Positions 8,262-17,517 are shown, numbered from the stretch's first letter. The stretch is DNA of 64,000 nucleotides from Thiocapsa roseopersicina (GCF_900106925.1 NZ_FNNZ01000004.1:1-64000); one strand, 5' to 3'. Notes: generated from the sequence alone by a model not told the origin. Numbers and translations are program-made.

Positions 8262-8896
8262 CGGGTCATGCTCCTCGTGAGGGTTTCGCATTCGAGCAGG
8301 AACTCGAACGCCTCGATACGCCGACGCGCGTCGGCGACGTTGCTGCCCCAGGTATAGAGGCCGTGACCGGCAATCAAGTAGCCCGGCAGATCCGGCATGC
8401 GCTCGAGCGCTCGCTCCACCTCGACGGCCAGACGGACGATGTCCTGGTCGTTGGCGAAAACAGGCAGCGCAAGCCGGGTCTCGTGCGTCTCGATCCCGGG
8501 CAACGCCTTCAAGACCTCGTAGTCGGAGAGCGTCAGGGCGTCGCCGGCCAAGCGAGAGAGCACGGTGGCGTTGACCGAATGGGTGTGCAGCACGGCACCG
8601 ATGCTCGGATCGCGGCGATACAGCATCAGATGCAGCTCGGTCTCGGCGGACGGCCGACAGCCGGCGGTCAGGATGGTGCCGTCGACATCCATCGCCATGA
8701 TCCCGCTCGCGTCGAGCTCGCCTTTATGACGCCCCGACACGGTGATGGCGATGCGGCTCGCATCCAGACGCGCGGAGAGGTTGCCGGAGGTCGCCGGCAA
8801 CCAGCCGCGCGAAAAACAAAAATGCCCGACGCCGATCAGCTCGGCGGCGCGTTGTTTGAAGACCTCGGGATCGACCATCTCGGTTCTGCCGGACAA
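8258..8896 (-). CDS. mtnB: methylthioribulose-1-phosphate dehydratase
   Basis: MtnB is a class II aldolase/adducin-family zinc enzyme that dehydrates 5-methylthioribulose-1-phosphate to the diketo compound used by MtnC. The 212-residue protein carries the family elements GHFCFSRGWLPATSGNLSAR, AVLHTHSVNATVLSR (zinc-binding His pair), and a third His in LIAGHGLYTWG. It is the first gene of mtnB-mtnD-mtnC. ATG 8878 (MVDPEVF) is a reasonable alternative start six codons in. Identification is firm because all three genes co-occur. Confidence 0.94.
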   Translation of the reverse strand: MSGRTEMVDPEVFKQRAAELIGVGHFCFSRGWLPATSGNLSARLDASRIAITVSGRHKGELDASGIMAMDVDGTILTAGCRPSAETELHLMLYRRDPSIGAVLHTHSVNATVLSRLAGDALTLSDYEVLKALPGIETHETRLALPVFANDQDIVRLAVEVERALERMPDLPGYLIAGHGLYTWGSNVADARRRIEAFEFLLECETLTRSMTR

Positions 8897-8969
8897 AACT
8901 GCAATCTAAGGCAGAATGGGGATGAGGTCCAATCGTGAGGGCAGGTTCGACCGACGCGATTCAGCGCGA

Positions 8970-9005
8970 TTCAGCCCGCCCGGCCGAACCGCCGAGCGGG
9001 CTGAA
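8970..9005. terminator. strong stem-loop between mtnB and the DUF2189 gene
   Basis: TTCAGCCCGC (8970-8979) and GCGGGCTGAA (8996-9005) form a perfect 10-bp stem with a 16-nt loop, just after the end of the DUF2189 gene on the minus strand. No clear T-run follows. A right-arm-like GACGCGATTCA at 8953-8963 and further GCGATTCA text next to it suggest a rearranged or partial member of the 85-bp inverted-repeat family. Confidence 0.5.
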
Positions 9006-9018
9006 CCGGTCGCGCTCC

Positions 9019-9789
9019 TTATTTCACCAAGTCGCGGTAGGCATGCCAGGTCGCATGCCCCAGCAGCGGGAAGATCGCCACCATGCCGACGAGGAAGGTC
9101 GCGAAGCCCAAACCGACCAAGATCACGATCAGCGCGGCCCACAGGATCATCGCCGGCAGATCGGAGAGCGTGACACGGATACTGGTGCGCACGGCTGTCG
9201 GCGAATCGACATTTCTATCGATGATCAGCGGGACCGCGACGACCGATCGCGCGAAAACAACGCACCCGAGAAGGACGCCGACCACGGCGTAGGAGATCAT
9301 CTGAGCCCCCGTCATCTGCTCGAGCACGCCACCCCACTGCGTCGCCTCGACACTCGGACCGGCGCTTCCCAAGGCCAGATGCAGCATCAGGGTGGAGGCG
9401 GCAAACCAAATCGCAGCGATCGCCAACAGCTCGGCCGAGAAACGAATCAGGGCCTTGCGATGACGTGCAAGGACCGAGAGCGATGTGTCGAAATCGGCAG
9501 GCTCTCCTGCTGCGCGACGACGTGACAACTCACACAAGCCCGCCGCGAACAGCGGACCGACCAGCAGAAAACCGGAGACGCCGGCGGCGATGAAATACGG
9601 ATGCCGCCAAAAGCCGAGGATCACCGCACCCAGCACGGAGACGAGCAATCCATAGGCGAGGCTCGCGCGCGGGGTTCGTCGCAGATCCTCCCAACCCCTG
9701 CCCAGCCAGATGAAGGGTCTTGCCAAAGAAACGTGCATGACGGGCAACGCATGGCCGCCATGTCCGCTCAGGTGGGTCACGAGACTCAT
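9019..9789 (-). CDS. DUF2189 multi-pass inner-membrane protein
   Basis: This 256-residue protein begins at ATG 9789 after a clear GGGAGGAAATATC ribosome site. It has about six predicted membrane segments, and the early WLGRGWEDLRRTPRASLAYG motif is characteristic of DUF2189 proteins, followed by glycine-rich helices and a conserved FARSVVAVPLIIDR stretch. The family is common in proteobacteria, sometimes near cytochrome oxidase genes, but has no established function. A longer upstream frame has no supporting signal. It is probably monocistronic. Confidence 0.85.
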   Translation of the reverse strand: MSLVTHLSGHGGHALPVMHVSLARPFIWLGRGWEDLRRTPRASLAYGLLVSVLGAVILGFWRHPYFIAAGVSGFLLVGPLFAAGLCELSRRRAAGEPADFDTSLSVLARHRKALIRFSAELLAIAAIWFAASTLMLHLALGSAGPSVEATQWGGVLEQMTGAQMISYAVVGVLLGCVVFARSVVAVPLIIDRNVDSPTAVRTSIRVTLSDLPAMILWAALIVILVGLGFATFLVGMVAIFPLLGHATWHAYRDLVK

Positions 9790-10144
9790 GATATTTCCTC
9801 CCGACGATAATCGTGTTCTACCGAGGGGGTTGCCGGAACGGCGCAGAGAACCCTCGCGGCATCGAACGTCGACGCTGTTGGAGGTGCTCGCTACTCTCGA
9901 CGGAAATCCGATGCACTGCCTCCCGGAAACCCGATCGGCCCTGACCGCAAAACCAACTTTCCAGCTTGGTCTTGAGATCAAGACCAGTCGCGGCCGGAAT
10001 GGTTCGCAAATGATGTCGAGGATCCGAGCCGGCAGTAGCTCTCGGCGCCGTCGGCGGAAACAGGCATCCGGACAGCGCATCGCATAGAGGCGCCCCGGGC
10101 TCACGCCCGGAGGGACCGGCGGGACTCCCTTCCCGCCCTACGCG
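9790..10144. other. 355-bp intergenic stretch with two GC hairpins
   Basis: I see no convincing gene here. On the minus strand downstream of the degQ stop there are two consecutive GC-rich stem-loops: GGCGGG/CCCGCC (10118-10137) and CCGGGC-TCAC-GCCCGG (10095-10110). These could be a factor-assisted terminator or mRNA 3'-end protector; neither is followed by a T-run. The rest should hold the promoter of the DUF2189 gene, which I could not place with confidence. Confidence 0.4.
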
Positions 10145-11617
10145 CTACCAGCTCAGAACCACGAAGCGCTGCATCTCGTCTTTGCGGACCAGCAACAGGA
10201 CCCTTCCGCTCTCGCGACCCGCCTTCACCGCCTGCTGAAAGTCTGCAACGCTCTTCACCCACTCGCGATTGACCTGCAGGATCAGCGTGCCCGGCTCGAT
10301 GCCCGCCGCGGCGGCGATGGATTCGGGTTTTACCTCCGTGACCAGAACACCCTCGCCGGGCTGACCCCCGAATTGCTCGGCAAGCTGCGGCGTGAGGGTC
10401 TGCAGGGTAAGCCCCAGCTCCTCGCTGGTTTGGGTCGGGGACGAGGATGCCAGCGCATCGGCGTTCAGCGTCCCGATGGTGACGCCGATGGTCTGCCGTT
10501 GCCCCTCGCGCACGATCGTGAGCTCTTGGCTGCTGCCCGGCGGGGTCAACGCGACTCGATTCCGGAAATTGCCCACGTCCGTCACGGGTTCGCCGCGATA
10601 GGCGACAATGACATCGCCCTGGCGCAGACCGGCCTTCCCCGCCGGGCTGTCTTCCGTGACCTGCGCGACCAGAATGCCCTCGCCCTGCTGCATCCCGAAG
10701 GATTCGGCCAGATCCGCGGTCAGCGGCTGAATGACGATACCGAGGAAGCCGCGCGTCACCTCGCCTTGCTCGATCAACTGATTGGCGATGGCGTTGGCGA
10801 GATTGATCGGGATGGCAAAACCCACGCCCATATAGCCGCCGCTGCGACTGAAGATGGCGGTATTCATGCCGACCACGGCACCGTCGAGATTCACGAGCGG
10901 TCCGCCCGAGTTGCCCGGGTTGATGGCTGCGTCGGTCTGGATGAAATCCTCGTAGTCGTTGATGCCCAAGCTCGTGCGCCCGGTGGCGCTGACCACGCCG
11001 ACCGTCAGGGTGTGGCTCAGCCCGAAGGGATTGCCGATCGCGACCACCCACTCGCCGACCTCGAGCTTCGCCGAATCGCCCATGGCGAGTGCGGGCAGAC
11101 CGCCGGTCTTGATCTCGACGACGGCCACGTCGGACTGAGGATCGCGGCCGGTCACCTCGGCGTCGAATTCACGTCCATCCTGAAAGGTGACGCGGATCCG
11201 CTCGGCGCCCTCGACGACGTGATTGTTGGTCATGATGTAGGTCTTGTCGGCGAGCAGCCCCGACTGTGCGGCGAACACGAATCCCGAGCCCTGCCCCATC
11301 GAGCGCGGCCCCTCGGGCGGGGCTTGGGGCAACTGGCCACGCGGCATTCCCGGAAAGCCCTCGCCGAAGAAGCGTTTGAGGAACTCATCGCCGAAGGGAA
11401 GGGCATCGCCGAAGGGTGTCGAAAGGGGTGCCTGTGCACTCGCCGCGCGCTGGCCCTCGACGCGGATAAAGACCACGGACGGAGACACCGCCCGACCGAC
11501 CGAGGCGAACGCCTTGCCGGTCTCGCGCAGACTCTCGACTCCGCCGTCCAACGCCTGCGCGGGGGCGGCGAGCACCGCGGCCGCAAGGACAGTCGCAATA
11601 AAAACATGCCTTTTCAT
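10145..11617 (-). CDS. degQ: periplasmic serine endoprotease of the DegP/DegQ (HtrA) family
   Basis: HtrA proteases degrade or refold misfolded periplasmic proteins. The roughly 490-residue protein starts with a Sec signal peptide (MKRHVFIATVLAAAVLAAPAQA). The chymotrypsin-like domain has the catalytic triad His in MTNNHVVEGAE (about residue 133), Asp in QSDVAVVEI, and Ser in NPGNSGGPL (about 240). Two PDZ domains follow (FLGIVIQPLTADLAESFG and LGLTLQTLTPQLAEQFGG regions). Two adjacent ATGs lie after GGAGG; the second (11617) has the better spacing. The proline/glutamine-rich Q-linker near residues 75-105 is typical of DegP/MucD-type members. Confidence 0.93.
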   Translation of the reverse strand: MKRHVFIATVLAAAVLAAPAQALDGGVESLRETGKAFASVGRAVSPSVVFIRVEGQRAASAQAPLSTPFGDALPFGDEFLKRFFGEGFPGMPRGQLPQAPPEGPRSMGQGSGFVFAAQSGLLADKTYIMTNNHVVEGAERIRVTFQDGREFDAEVTGRDPQSDVAVVEIKTGGLPALAMGDSAKLEVGEWVVAIGNPFGLSHTLTVGVVSATGRTSLGINDYEDFIQTDAAINPGNSGGPLVNLDGAVVGMNTAIFSRSGGYMGVGFAIPINLANAIANQLIEQGEVTRGFLGIVIQPLTADLAESFGMQQGEGILVAQVTEDSPAGKAGLRQGDVIVAYRGEPVTDVGNFRNRVALTPPGSSQELTIVREGQRQTIGVTIGTLNADALASSSPTQTSEELGLTLQTLTPQLAEQFGGQPGEGVLVTEVKPESIAAAAGIEPGTLILQVNREWVKSVADFQQAVKAGRESGRVLLLVRKDEMQRFVVLSW

Positions 11618-11743
11618 CATCGCCTCCAATGAATTGACTCGATCACTCGAATTCACTCTATTGATTTCAGCCGCCTGCTTCCGCGCACGCCGATTCCGTT
11701 GGTGATGGATCGCTCGATCACCGACCCTCGATGATCGGTGGGC

Positions 11744-12520
11744 TCAGGACTCGGCCCAGCCGCGCCACCGGTAGACCCACCATCCGACATACTCTTTCAG
11801 GGCTCGCGTGCTGTCGGACAAGGCTTCGGCGTCCGGGAGCCAGCGCATGAGATGCGCCGACTCGGGCATCACCTCGAAATCGGTCGGGGCCGGCACCGCA
11901 TCGATCCCGACCGCGCGAAAGGTCGCCAAGGCGCGCGGCATGTGCAAGGCCGATGTCACCAGCAGGACCCGATCGATCCCCTGCGCGCTCAAAATCTCGG
12001 CGGTATAGAGTGCGTTCTCGCGGGTGTTTCGGCTGCGCCCCTCCAGCAGAATCGCATCGCTCGGAACACCGAGATCGGCGAGGAAACGCAACATCGCATC
12101 TGCCTCGCTGCGGCGCTCTCCCGCCCACGGCATGGAGCCCCCCGAGACGATGACGCGCGCCGCCTTCCCCGCATGATGGATCCGCGCCGCATGCCAAACC
12201 CGGTCGGAAGCACGCCCCAGATCCGGATCCGGCCAATCGGGCGGGCCACCGCGGATACCGCCGCCGAGAACGACCACGGCATCCGCCACCGGCAAGGCAC
12301 CGACCGCCTCGCGCGCGAACCGACCTTCCAGGGACAGGCGCAACCCGTCCGAGACGATCGGTATCGACCAAAGAACGAGCCAAAGGATCCCGACCGACAA
12401 GGCGAAGAGACCCGATCGGCGCCGGCCCGCGACGAGAAGCAGAAGCGCAAGCAGCGCCAGTACGAGCGAGAGCCCGAGCGGATAGGCGAGTTGACTGAGC
12501 AGCTTATCGATGTACAGCAT
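11744..12520 (-). CDS. YdcF/ElyC-family DUF218 membrane protein
   Basis: This 258-residue protein has two N-terminal membrane helices (about residues 10-32 and 38-56) followed by a periplasm-facing DUF218 domain. DUF218 hallmarks are visible: DAVVVLGGGIRGG, SDRVWHAARIHHAGKAARVIVSGG, SEADAMLRFLADLGVP, SRNTRENA and LLVTSALHMPRALATFR. The closest characterised relative is E. coli ElyC, which affects peptidoglycan and lipid-carrier metabolism at the envelope; equating this protein with ElyC is an inference. It is followed by degQ on the same strand after about 125 bp. Confidence 0.88.
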   Translation of the reverse strand: MLYIDKLLSQLAYPLGLSLVLALLALLLLVAGRRRSGLFALSVGILWLVLWSIPIVSDGLRLSLEGRFAREAVGALPVADAVVVLGGGIRGGPPDWPDPDLGRASDRVWHAARIHHAGKAARVIVSGGSMPWAGERRSEADAMLRFLADLGVPSDAILLEGRSRNTRENALYTAEILSAQGIDRVLLVTSALHMPRALATFRAVGIDAVPAPTDFEVMPESAHLMRWLPDAEALSDSTRALKEYVGWWVYRWRGWAES

Positions 12521-12579
12521 GCTAGCGAGGACTCGGGCCGACCGGATGTGTCGGACGATCCGACGCCATCCTCGGGCGG

Positions 12580-13482
12580 TTAACCCAGATAACCGGGCAC
12601 GACGGCGTCGACATCGGTCGCCGTGATCCCGAGCCGGTCGAGTCCGTCCTCTCGACAGAGGCTGTCGATCTGAAGGGACAGATAATTATCCGTACTGAAG
12701 GGCTTACCCGGAAGCTTCTCGAAGATGCGCGCTTGGAGTCGTGCGAGACGGTCGCTCAGGGCGATCACGCGAACCTTGCGCCCGATGTGGCTGCCCGTAT
12801 AGGTCAGAATATCGCGCAGCGTGAAGGTGCGCGGCCCGCACAGCTCGTAGATCTGTCCTCGGCTCGCAGGATCCGCGAGTGTGCGCAGCATGGCGCTCGC
12901 GACATCACCGACATAGACCGGCGAGAACCGCGCATCGGCACAGGCCAACGGGAAAGGCCCCGGCAGCAGACGCAGCAGCGATGCAAACCGATTGAAGAGT
13001 CCGTCGCCCGGCCCGAAGATCACGGATGGCCGAAACACCGTGACGGCCAGCCCCTGCTCGGCCGCCGCCAGCGCTACCGCCTCGCCCCTACCCTTGCTGC
13101 GCAGATACTCGCTCGGACCGGCCGGATCCGCATTCAGCGCGCTCATGTGAAGATATACACCGACACCGGCGGCGAGCGCCGCGCGCGTCGTCGCCTCGAC
13201 CATCCCGACATGAGCCTGCTCGAAGGTACGCCCGCCCCCCTCGTTGAGGATCCCGACCAGATTCACCACGGCATCGCATCCGACCATCAGGTCGCGCAAA
13301 CCGCTCTCGTCCCAGCGCTCGAGCTGGATCAGCTCGCAGCCCGGAACGAGCCGCAGATGGCGATAGCGATGGGGATGGCGCGTCGGCACAAGGGTCCGAT
13401 ACCCGGCGGCGGACAGGCGATTCAACAGATGTCGACCGACGAAGCCGGTCCCCCCGATGACACAAATGCACGGATGTCTCAT
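12580..13482 (-). CDS. NDUFA9-like NAD(P)-binding atypical SDR protein
   Basis: This 300-residue protein has an N-terminal Rossmann signature VIGGTGFVGRHLLNRLSAAGY and further elements of the complex-I NDUFA9-subunit-like short-chain dehydrogenase family (VNLVGILNEGG, HMSALNADPAGPSEYLRSKGRGE, VTVFRPSVIFGPGD). These bacterial proteins are usually not complex I subunits; roles as NAD(P)H-binding reductases or sensors are proposed. ATG 13482 (MRHPCICVIGGTGFVG) is chosen over an upstream open stretch without homology. The gene is divergent from the TauE/SafE permease with an inverted-repeat element between. Confidence 0.88.
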   Translation of the reverse strand: MRHPCICVIGGTGFVGRHLLNRLSAAGYRTLVPTRHPHRYRHLRLVPGCELIQLERWDESGLRDLMVGCDAVVNLVGILNEGGGRTFEQAHVGMVEATTRAALAAGVGVYLHMSALNADPAGPSEYLRSKGRGEAVALAAAEQGLAVTVFRPSVIFGPGDGLFNRFASLLRLLPGPFPLACADARFSPVYVGDVASAMLRTLADPASRGQIYELCGPRTFTLRDILTYTGSHIGRKVRVIALSDRLARLQARIFEKLPGKPFSTDNYLSLQIDSLCREDGLDRLGITATDVDAVVPGYLG

Positions 13483-13529
13483 GATGTCGTCTTGACTCGT
13501 CTGGGGTGGCTCGGCGCCCGTGGTCGGGC

Positions 13530-13613
13530 TAAACCGCGTCCCGGTTGGCCCTTTGTCGCGCTGAGGTATGCTCGGTCTCGTCTCCCCTTGGAACCTCGGC
13601 GAGACGCGGTTTA
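13530..13613. repeat. 85-bp-class inverted-repeat element, copy 3 (single)
   Basis: An 84-bp unit with ends TAAACCGCGTC and GACGCGGTTTA, fully complementary over 11 bp. It lies between two divergent genes and so is one of the few copies not adjoining a stop codon. The rest of the 358-bp gap (13483-13841) shows no convincing gene. Confidence 0.8.
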
Positions 13614-13841
13614 GGAAACGGAAAACCCATGAAATCGGTGCCTCTGCGGATTGCCGCCGCATCTGCGATGGCGGCGTCGAGCGGAAAGTGCACTCGGGAG
13701 CCTCGCCCCTCGCGCCGCGCCCGCAGGCGGTCATACCGAACGCGGGCAACCCTATTCAATCATCAATTGCGGACTGATTTCAAAACTCGCCACCGCAGCA
13801 CGCAGTCGTGCGGGGCTCGCGATCATCCAGGATCCTATCCA

Positions 13842-14627
13842 TTGCTAGAACTCTTGGCCTATCTTCTCATCGGTGCCGCGTCCGGGATGCTTGCAGGTCT
13901 CTTCGGCGTCGGGGGCGGTGTGATCGTCGTCCCGGCGCTGATCCTGCTGTTCGGGCAGATCGGGATGGTCGAGGACTGGATCCCGCATCTCGCCGTGGGA
14001 ACCTCGCTTGCCGCCATCGTCGGGACCGGGGCGGCATCAACCTATGCACACTACGGACGCGGTGCGGTGCGCTGGGACCTGGTCGCCCGATTGGCGCCCG
14101 GCATCGTCCTCGGCGCCTGGCTCGGCGCAGCCCTCGCGGGGATCATCCCCGAGCTCTGGCTGACCCGTCTCTTTGCCGTCTTTTTGACCTATGTCGGGAT
14201 CCGCATGCTGGCTCCCCGGAAGATCCACCACGAGCGCACCCTGCCCGGCTCCGGAGGGATGTGGGCGGCGGGCGGAGGCATCGGGATGCTCTCCGCGCTG
14301 GTCGGGATCGGCGGCGGTACCCTGACGGTGCCTTTTCTGAGCAACCGGGGAATCGACATGCGCAAGGCCGTGGGGACCTCGGCCGCCTGCGGTCTGCCGA
14401 TCGCAATCGCCGGAGCCATCGGCTTCATGGTCGTCGGCTGGGGCCGCGAAGGATTGCCCGGCGCGAGCACCGGTTTCGTCTATTGGCCTGCCGTCGGGGC
14501 CATTCTGCTCGCCAGCATGCCCACCGCGCCCCTCGGCGCATCTTTGGCGCATCGGTTGCCGGTTGCACTCTTGAAGCGGTTGTTCGGGGTATTTCTCCTG
14601 CTGATCGCCCTGCGCTTGGTCTATTAA
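13842..14627 (+). CDS. TauE/SafE-family sulfite/anion exporter-like permease
   Basis: This roughly 261-residue multi-pass protein of the TauE/SafE (4-TMS-duplicated) family is proposed to move sulfite, sulfoacetate or related anions across the inner membrane. Both repeat halves show the family glycine motif: MLAGLFGVGGGVIVVPAL near residue 16 and GMLSALVGIGGGTLTVPFL near residue 150. No ATG fits; TTG 13842 (LLELLAYLLIG) preceded by CAGGATCC is the likeliest start. An earlier in-frame region back to 13545 lacks homology and crosses an inverted-repeat copy. The TAA stop is the first triplet of the next element. Confidence 0.85.
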   Translation: MLELLAYLLIGAASGMLAGLFGVGGGVIVVPALILLFGQIGMVEDWIPHLAVGTSLAAIVGTGAASTYAHYGRGAVRWDLVARLAPGIVLGAWLGAALAGIIPELWLTRLFAVFLTYVGIRMLAPRKIHHERTLPGSGGMWAAGGGIGMLSALVGIGGGTLTVPFLSNRGIDMRKAVGTSAACGLPIAIAGAIGFMVVGWGREGLPGASTGFVYWPAVGAILLASMPTAPLGASLAHRLPVALLKRLFGVFLLLIALRLVY

Positions 14628-14709
14628 ACCGCGCCCGGCGCGGTATGCGATGTTTTTGGATGGGATCGGCCCCGGCAGACTTAACGCGCGTTGGAGTCGG
14701 CGCGGTTTA
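14625..14709. repeat. 85-bp-class inverted-repeat element, copy 4 (tandem pair B)
   Basis: The unit starts TAAACCGCGCC, where TAA is the stop of the TauE/SafE gene, and ends GGCGCGGTTTA. It is the reverse-complement sibling of the copy at 959-1044. It pairs in tandem with the copy at 14729-14810 around a 19-bp AT-rich spacer that contains a run of six T. Confidence 0.85.
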
Positions 14710-14728
14710 AGAATTTTTTGATTTATCC

Positions 14729-14810
14729 TGAACCGCGTCTTGCCGAGGCTGATGGGATCCTCGACATCGCGAATCACGACGACACGGCGGATCGCGCCGG
14801 ACGCGGTTCA
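14729..14810. repeat. 85-bp-class inverted-repeat element, copy 5 (tandem pair B)
   Basis: An 82-bp unit with ends TGAACCGCGTC and GACGCGGTTCA. The arm has changed from TAAACC to TGAACC and the opposite arm has the compensating change. The right end read on the minus strand is the TGA stop of the next gene (14808-14810). The pair fills the gap between two convergent genes. Confidence 0.85.
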
Positions 14811-15434
14811 GCCGCCCTCGAGGACGAGTCGGCGATAGAGATAGATCTGGCCCTGACGATCCCGCAAGACCAGGCGGCCCTGATCCAACGCATATTCGAA
14901 CTCCTGGCTGAAGCTCTCGCGTCGATTGGTCAGCGCAACACGGTCTCCCGCGACACGAATGTCCCCGTCGATGTAGCCGCTGAAGGGCGCGTAGATGCGA
15001 TAGCGCCCACCCTGCACGATCAGGAGTCCGTCGTCGCTGCCCTCCCAGATACCCTCCAACGGACCCGCTGTCCAGGGCATCGCACCGGTCATGGCGCTGC
15101 CCGGATTGAAGCGCTCCATCATCTGACCCACCTGACCCATTTGGCTTGTCGGATCCATCTGCGACCCGCCGGGGAACGGCATCGTGCCCGCGCCCGGAAC
15201 GCCGGGAATGGCCCCGAACCCGGACGGCCATCCGGACATGCTCATCGGATTGGGGACGCCCGGCGAACCGCCGGACATGGCACCGCCGGCGGCGCCGAAG
15301 AGACCCATCGCCTCCATCATGCGCACCATGGCGTCCGCCATGGCCGAGCGCGTATCGGCGGCGAGTGCGGGCGCGACCGACACGCAGAGGCAGATCGCGA
15401 TGATCGTAAGGTAAGGACGGACGACGTTCGACAT
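14808..15434 (-). CDS. secreted protein of unknown function, Met/Gly/Pro-rich
   Basis: This is a 208-residue protein with a Sec signal peptide (MSNVVRPYLTIIAICLCVSVAPALAA), then a low-complexity Met-, Gly- and Pro-rich part (about residues 35-125). The C-terminal part of about 85 residues (LEGIWEGSDDGLLIVQGGRYRIY...) looks like a small beta-barrel or lipocalin-like fold. I do not recognise the family. ATG 15434 lies 11 nt from the stop of the lytic transglycosylase gene on the same strand, so the two may be co-transcribed, which hints at an envelope role. Confidence 0.7.
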   Translation of the reverse strand: MSNVVRPYLTIIAICLCVSVAPALAADTRSAMADAMVRMMEAMGLFGAAGGAMSGGSPGVPNPMSMSGWPSGFGAIPGVPGAGTMPFPGGSQMDPTSQMGQVGQMMERFNPGSAMTGAMPWTAGPLEGIWEGSDDGLLIVQGGRYRIYAPFSGYIDGDIRVAGDRVALTNRRESFSQEFEYALDQGRLVLRDRQGQIYLYRRLVLEGG

Positions 15435-15445
15435 CAGTGTTTCAT

Positions 15446-17404
15446 TCAGGACCCGAAGAAGTCCGCGCCGGGCACGGGAGGGAGCCAATCGGACAGGCGT
15501 GTCGGCGGCAGACCCAAACGCTCGCCGTAGATCACCCGATAGGCGAGAACACGTTCGACATACCGACGCGTCTCGAGGAATGGGATCGACAGGATCCACA
15601 GATCGGCCTCGAGACAGGCGTCCGGCAACCAGCGAGCCACGCGCGCCGGCCCGGCATTATAGGCCGCCGTGGCTAAGGCGACGTGACCAAAACGATCCCG
15701 CATGCGCGCGAGGTAGGCACTGCCCAACGTGATGTTGACCGCGGGGTCGAGCAGATCCCAACGCGACGGCGGATCCAGGTCGAGCGTCTGCGAGACTTCC
15801 AGCGCCGTCCCGGGCAGGAGCTGCATCAAACCAATCGCCCCGGCGTGAGAGGCCAGCGTCCGGGCAAAGACGCTCTCCTGTCGAATGACGGCGAGGATCC
15901 AGTCCGGCTCCACCCCACGCTGCCAGGCCTGCTCCTCGACCAGGGTGCGATGCTGCACCGGGAAGCGCAGCTCCATGTCGTCCCAGAAACCGGACCGCGC
16001 CAACGCGGGAACGGCCTGGTCATGCCAGCGCATGACGTCGGCCACATAGGCGGCCGCCATCAGATCCGGACCATCGAGATGCGCCATCAGCTCGCGCCAC
16101 TCGCGGCGCATATCGGTCTCGCGACCGAGACGGCTCAGCTCGCGCATGCGCGACAGGGTCGGACTGGTCACCAGCGCGCGGATTCGCTTCGGCTCCGCCG
16201 GTGTCCAGGCATGGTCGAGTCGATAGGACAGCCCCAACCGATCCGCCGCCAGGAAGGCCCACAGACTACGTCCATCGGCGGCCCGCGCCAGGGTGATGCG
16301 GGACGCTTCGTCACGACCGAGCTCGGTCTCGGCACGCCCTTGCCAGTAGAGCCAGCGGTCACGCTTGACGGCACCCTCGGGCATCCGAGCCACCCAGTCC
16401 GCGACACGCTGCCAGGCACGCAGGGCGACGGCAGCACGCAGGCGCGCCTCTTGCTCGGTGGTCGTTTCCTCGGTTGCGCGCAGGCCGTCCCAAACCGCGA
16501 GCCCGCGCGGATCCCCGACGCGCGTCAACACCTGTCCGATCGCTGCATGGGCACGATCGGAGGCCGCGGCATCCGTGCTCAAGACATCCCGGAGCGACGC
16601 CAACGCGTCGGCGGCCGTCGCGGGCGATCGAGGTGCCAGACCGACCAGGCCGTGCGCCAGGATGGCAGCGCGCTGCGGATGGCGATCGTCGACGGACGCC
16701 GGATCCAGGACGAGCGACGGATCGGCGTCCACCGCGCGCCAAGCCTCGTATCGGTATTTCTCCGAATCCGGGAGGAGCCCGCCCAGATGGCGAGCGACGC
16801 CGCGCTCGCCCGCCTCCATCGCCAAACGGATGCGCTGCAGGATGCGCTCGGTCGTGAGCCCGCCGGCATCGGCCCAGGCCGTAAAGACGGGATCGCAGTC
16901 ATCCGGCTGCGACCCGGCAGACAACCACAGCGGCTCGACTCCGGCCAGGGCCTCGTCGCGGCGCCCCGTCTCGATGAGTGATCTCAGATACAGACAACGC
17001 CGCTCGGTCGAGTCATCCGGCCGGTAGATCCGCGCATAATCCGACCAGCGCTCGGCGGCGGCGAGTCGCGCCAGATAGGCAAGACGCAGACGGGTCGCAA
17101 GCTGTGTCTGCGGGAAATCGGTCAGAAAGCGCTCGATCTCCTCATCCGACGTCGCCGCGAGGTCCTGCGTCACGACCGCGAAGCGCAGGTATGGATAAAG
17201 CGGATAATCCGTCAGGTCCGCGACCAGACGATCGAAGGTCGCCAGATCATTGGCCCCAAGTGCACGCTCGGCAGCCAGAAACGCGGGACGATCGTTTGCG
17301 CAGGGCTGACCGAGCATGCCGAGCAACAAGAAGAAGAGTGCGTGCGAAGCGCGGCTTCGAGAGGCACCCGACAGGTCACGAACAGACGATGGACAGGCGA
17401 ACAT
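15446..17404 (-). CDS. slt: soluble lytic murein transglycosylase
   Basis: Slt cleaves the MurNAc-GlcNAc bond of peptidoglycan with formation of 1,6-anhydro ends. The 652-residue protein has an N-terminal hydrophobic signal region (HALFFLLLGMLGQPCA), a long alpha-superhelical U/L-domain and a C-terminal goose-lysozyme-like domain. The catalytic Glu lies in VIRQESVFARTLASHAGAIG, followed by LMQLLPGTA and LGSAYLARMRDRFG and ending in the AAYNAGPARVARWL motif. Length matches E. coli Slt70. ATG 17404 gives the signal peptide. It is divergent from the small secreted gene at 17518. Confidence 0.94.
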   Translation of the reverse strand: MFACPSSVRDLSGASRSRASHALFFLLLGMLGQPCANDRPAFLAAERALGANDLATFDRLVADLTDYPLYPYLRFAVVTQDLAATSDEEIERFLTDFPQTQLATRLRLAYLARLAAAERWSDYARIYRPDDSTERRCLYLRSLIETGRRDEALAGVEPLWLSAGSQPDDCDPVFTAWADAGGLTTERILQRIRLAMEAGERGVARHLGGLLPDSEKYRYEAWRAVDADPSLVLDPASVDDRHPQRAAILAHGLVGLAPRSPATAADALASLRDVLSTDAAASDRAHAAIGQVLTRVGDPRGLAVWDGLRATEETTTEQEARLRAAVALRAWQRVADWVARMPEGAVKRDRWLYWQGRAETELGRDEASRITLARAADGRSLWAFLAADRLGLSYRLDHAWTPAEPKRIRALVTSPTLSRMRELSRLGRETDMRREWRELMAHLDGPDLMAAAYVADVMRWHDQAVPALARSGFWDDMELRFPVQHRTLVEEQAWQRGVEPDWILAVIRQESVFARTLASHAGAIGLMQLLPGTALEVSQTLDLDPPSRWDLLDPAVNITLGSAYLARMRDRFGHVALATAAYNAGPARVARWLPDACLEADLWILSIPFLETRRYVERVLAYRVIYGERLGLPPTRLSDWLPPVPGADFFGS

Positions 17405-17517
17405 GGACGTGGGAAAAATCCTGATACTCTTGTCGGCACCCGCTCGGTCGGCGACACTTCGAGGCCGGACGCGTTCAAATCGCCGTCGCCGCCGACCACG
17501 TGGACAGGACAACACCG

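Noticed and set aside
12580-13482. NDUFA9-like protein considered as a complex I subunit
   Set aside because: No nuo genes are nearby, and bacterial members of this SDR family are generally not complex I components.
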